From: Gloeopeniophorella convolvens | Lineage: Eukaryota; Basidiomycota; Agaricomycetes; Russulales | Length of the DNA: 64,000 bases | Assembly (NCBI GenBank): GCA_022496205.1 | Contig: WTXD01000087.1 | Coordinates: 1-64,000, forward strand | Reading direction: 5' to 3' | Shown: one piece after another, positions 62,167 through 64,000 of the stretch | Position numbering within the stretch: position 1 is the stretch's first letter | Layout: every line of letters begins with the position of its first letter | Translations under genes and position numbers: made by a program | The notes under the pieces: model-generated | Database searches by the model: none | Told to the model about the DNA's origin: nothing | Seen by the model: the letters and a program-made list of their open reading frames with translations, nothing else

Positions 62167-64000
<1,834 letters not shown>

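Overview
The window looks like nuclear DNA of a basidiomycete fungus, probably an agaricomycete. The genes are split by many introns of about 50-65 bp with GTRNGY donors and YAG acceptors, exons are GC-rich, and the window carries an expanded NACHT-WD40 (NLR-like STAND) family typical of such genomes. The species assignment is inference; no rRNA or tRNA gene is visible.

Layout. (1) 0.9-6.2 kb, minus: NLR1, a full-length N-terminal helical/NACHT/14xWD40 gene whose seven exons join in one frame. (2) 7.4-14.4 kb, plus: an ABCC-type ABC transporter, followed by a minus-strand short-chain dehydrogenase at 14.9-16.0 kb and a gene-poor stretch with a 220-bp MITE-like element. (3) 18.6-24.0 kb, minus: NLR2, a diverged copy of NLR1 with three frameshifts in the NACHT part. 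(4) 24.9-35.2 kb: a single-copy, housekeeping-like island with an NFKBIL1-like protein, a CSC1/OSCA-like channel, a probable mitochondrial protein, an IMPACT/YIH1-family protein and an MFS transporter. (5) 37-49.5 kb: a direct tandem duplication of about 6 kb. Each unit has a 5'-truncated NLR (NLR3, NLR4) lacking the P-loop, plus a minus-strand gene of an unrecognised Pro-rich/acidic family (here family P). (6) 49.9-64 kb: a second direct duplication of about 5.4 kb. Each unit holds a C2H2-like finger gene (intact in copy A, decayed in copy B) and the 3' end of a second ABC transporter. In copy A the ABC end is truncated and abuts a fragment resembling a dynein heavy-chain tail and another family P copy. 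In copy B the ABC gene runs off the window.

The window therefore has a conserved core flanked by two duplication-rich arms carrying NLR/STAND and transporter genes. The near-identical WD40 repeat units resemble the concerted-evolution arrays of fungal NWD/HET-type self/non-self receptors. Many genes, including conserved single-copy ones, contain exactly one missing base. This suggests deletion-type consensus errors in the assembly as well as true pseudogenisation.
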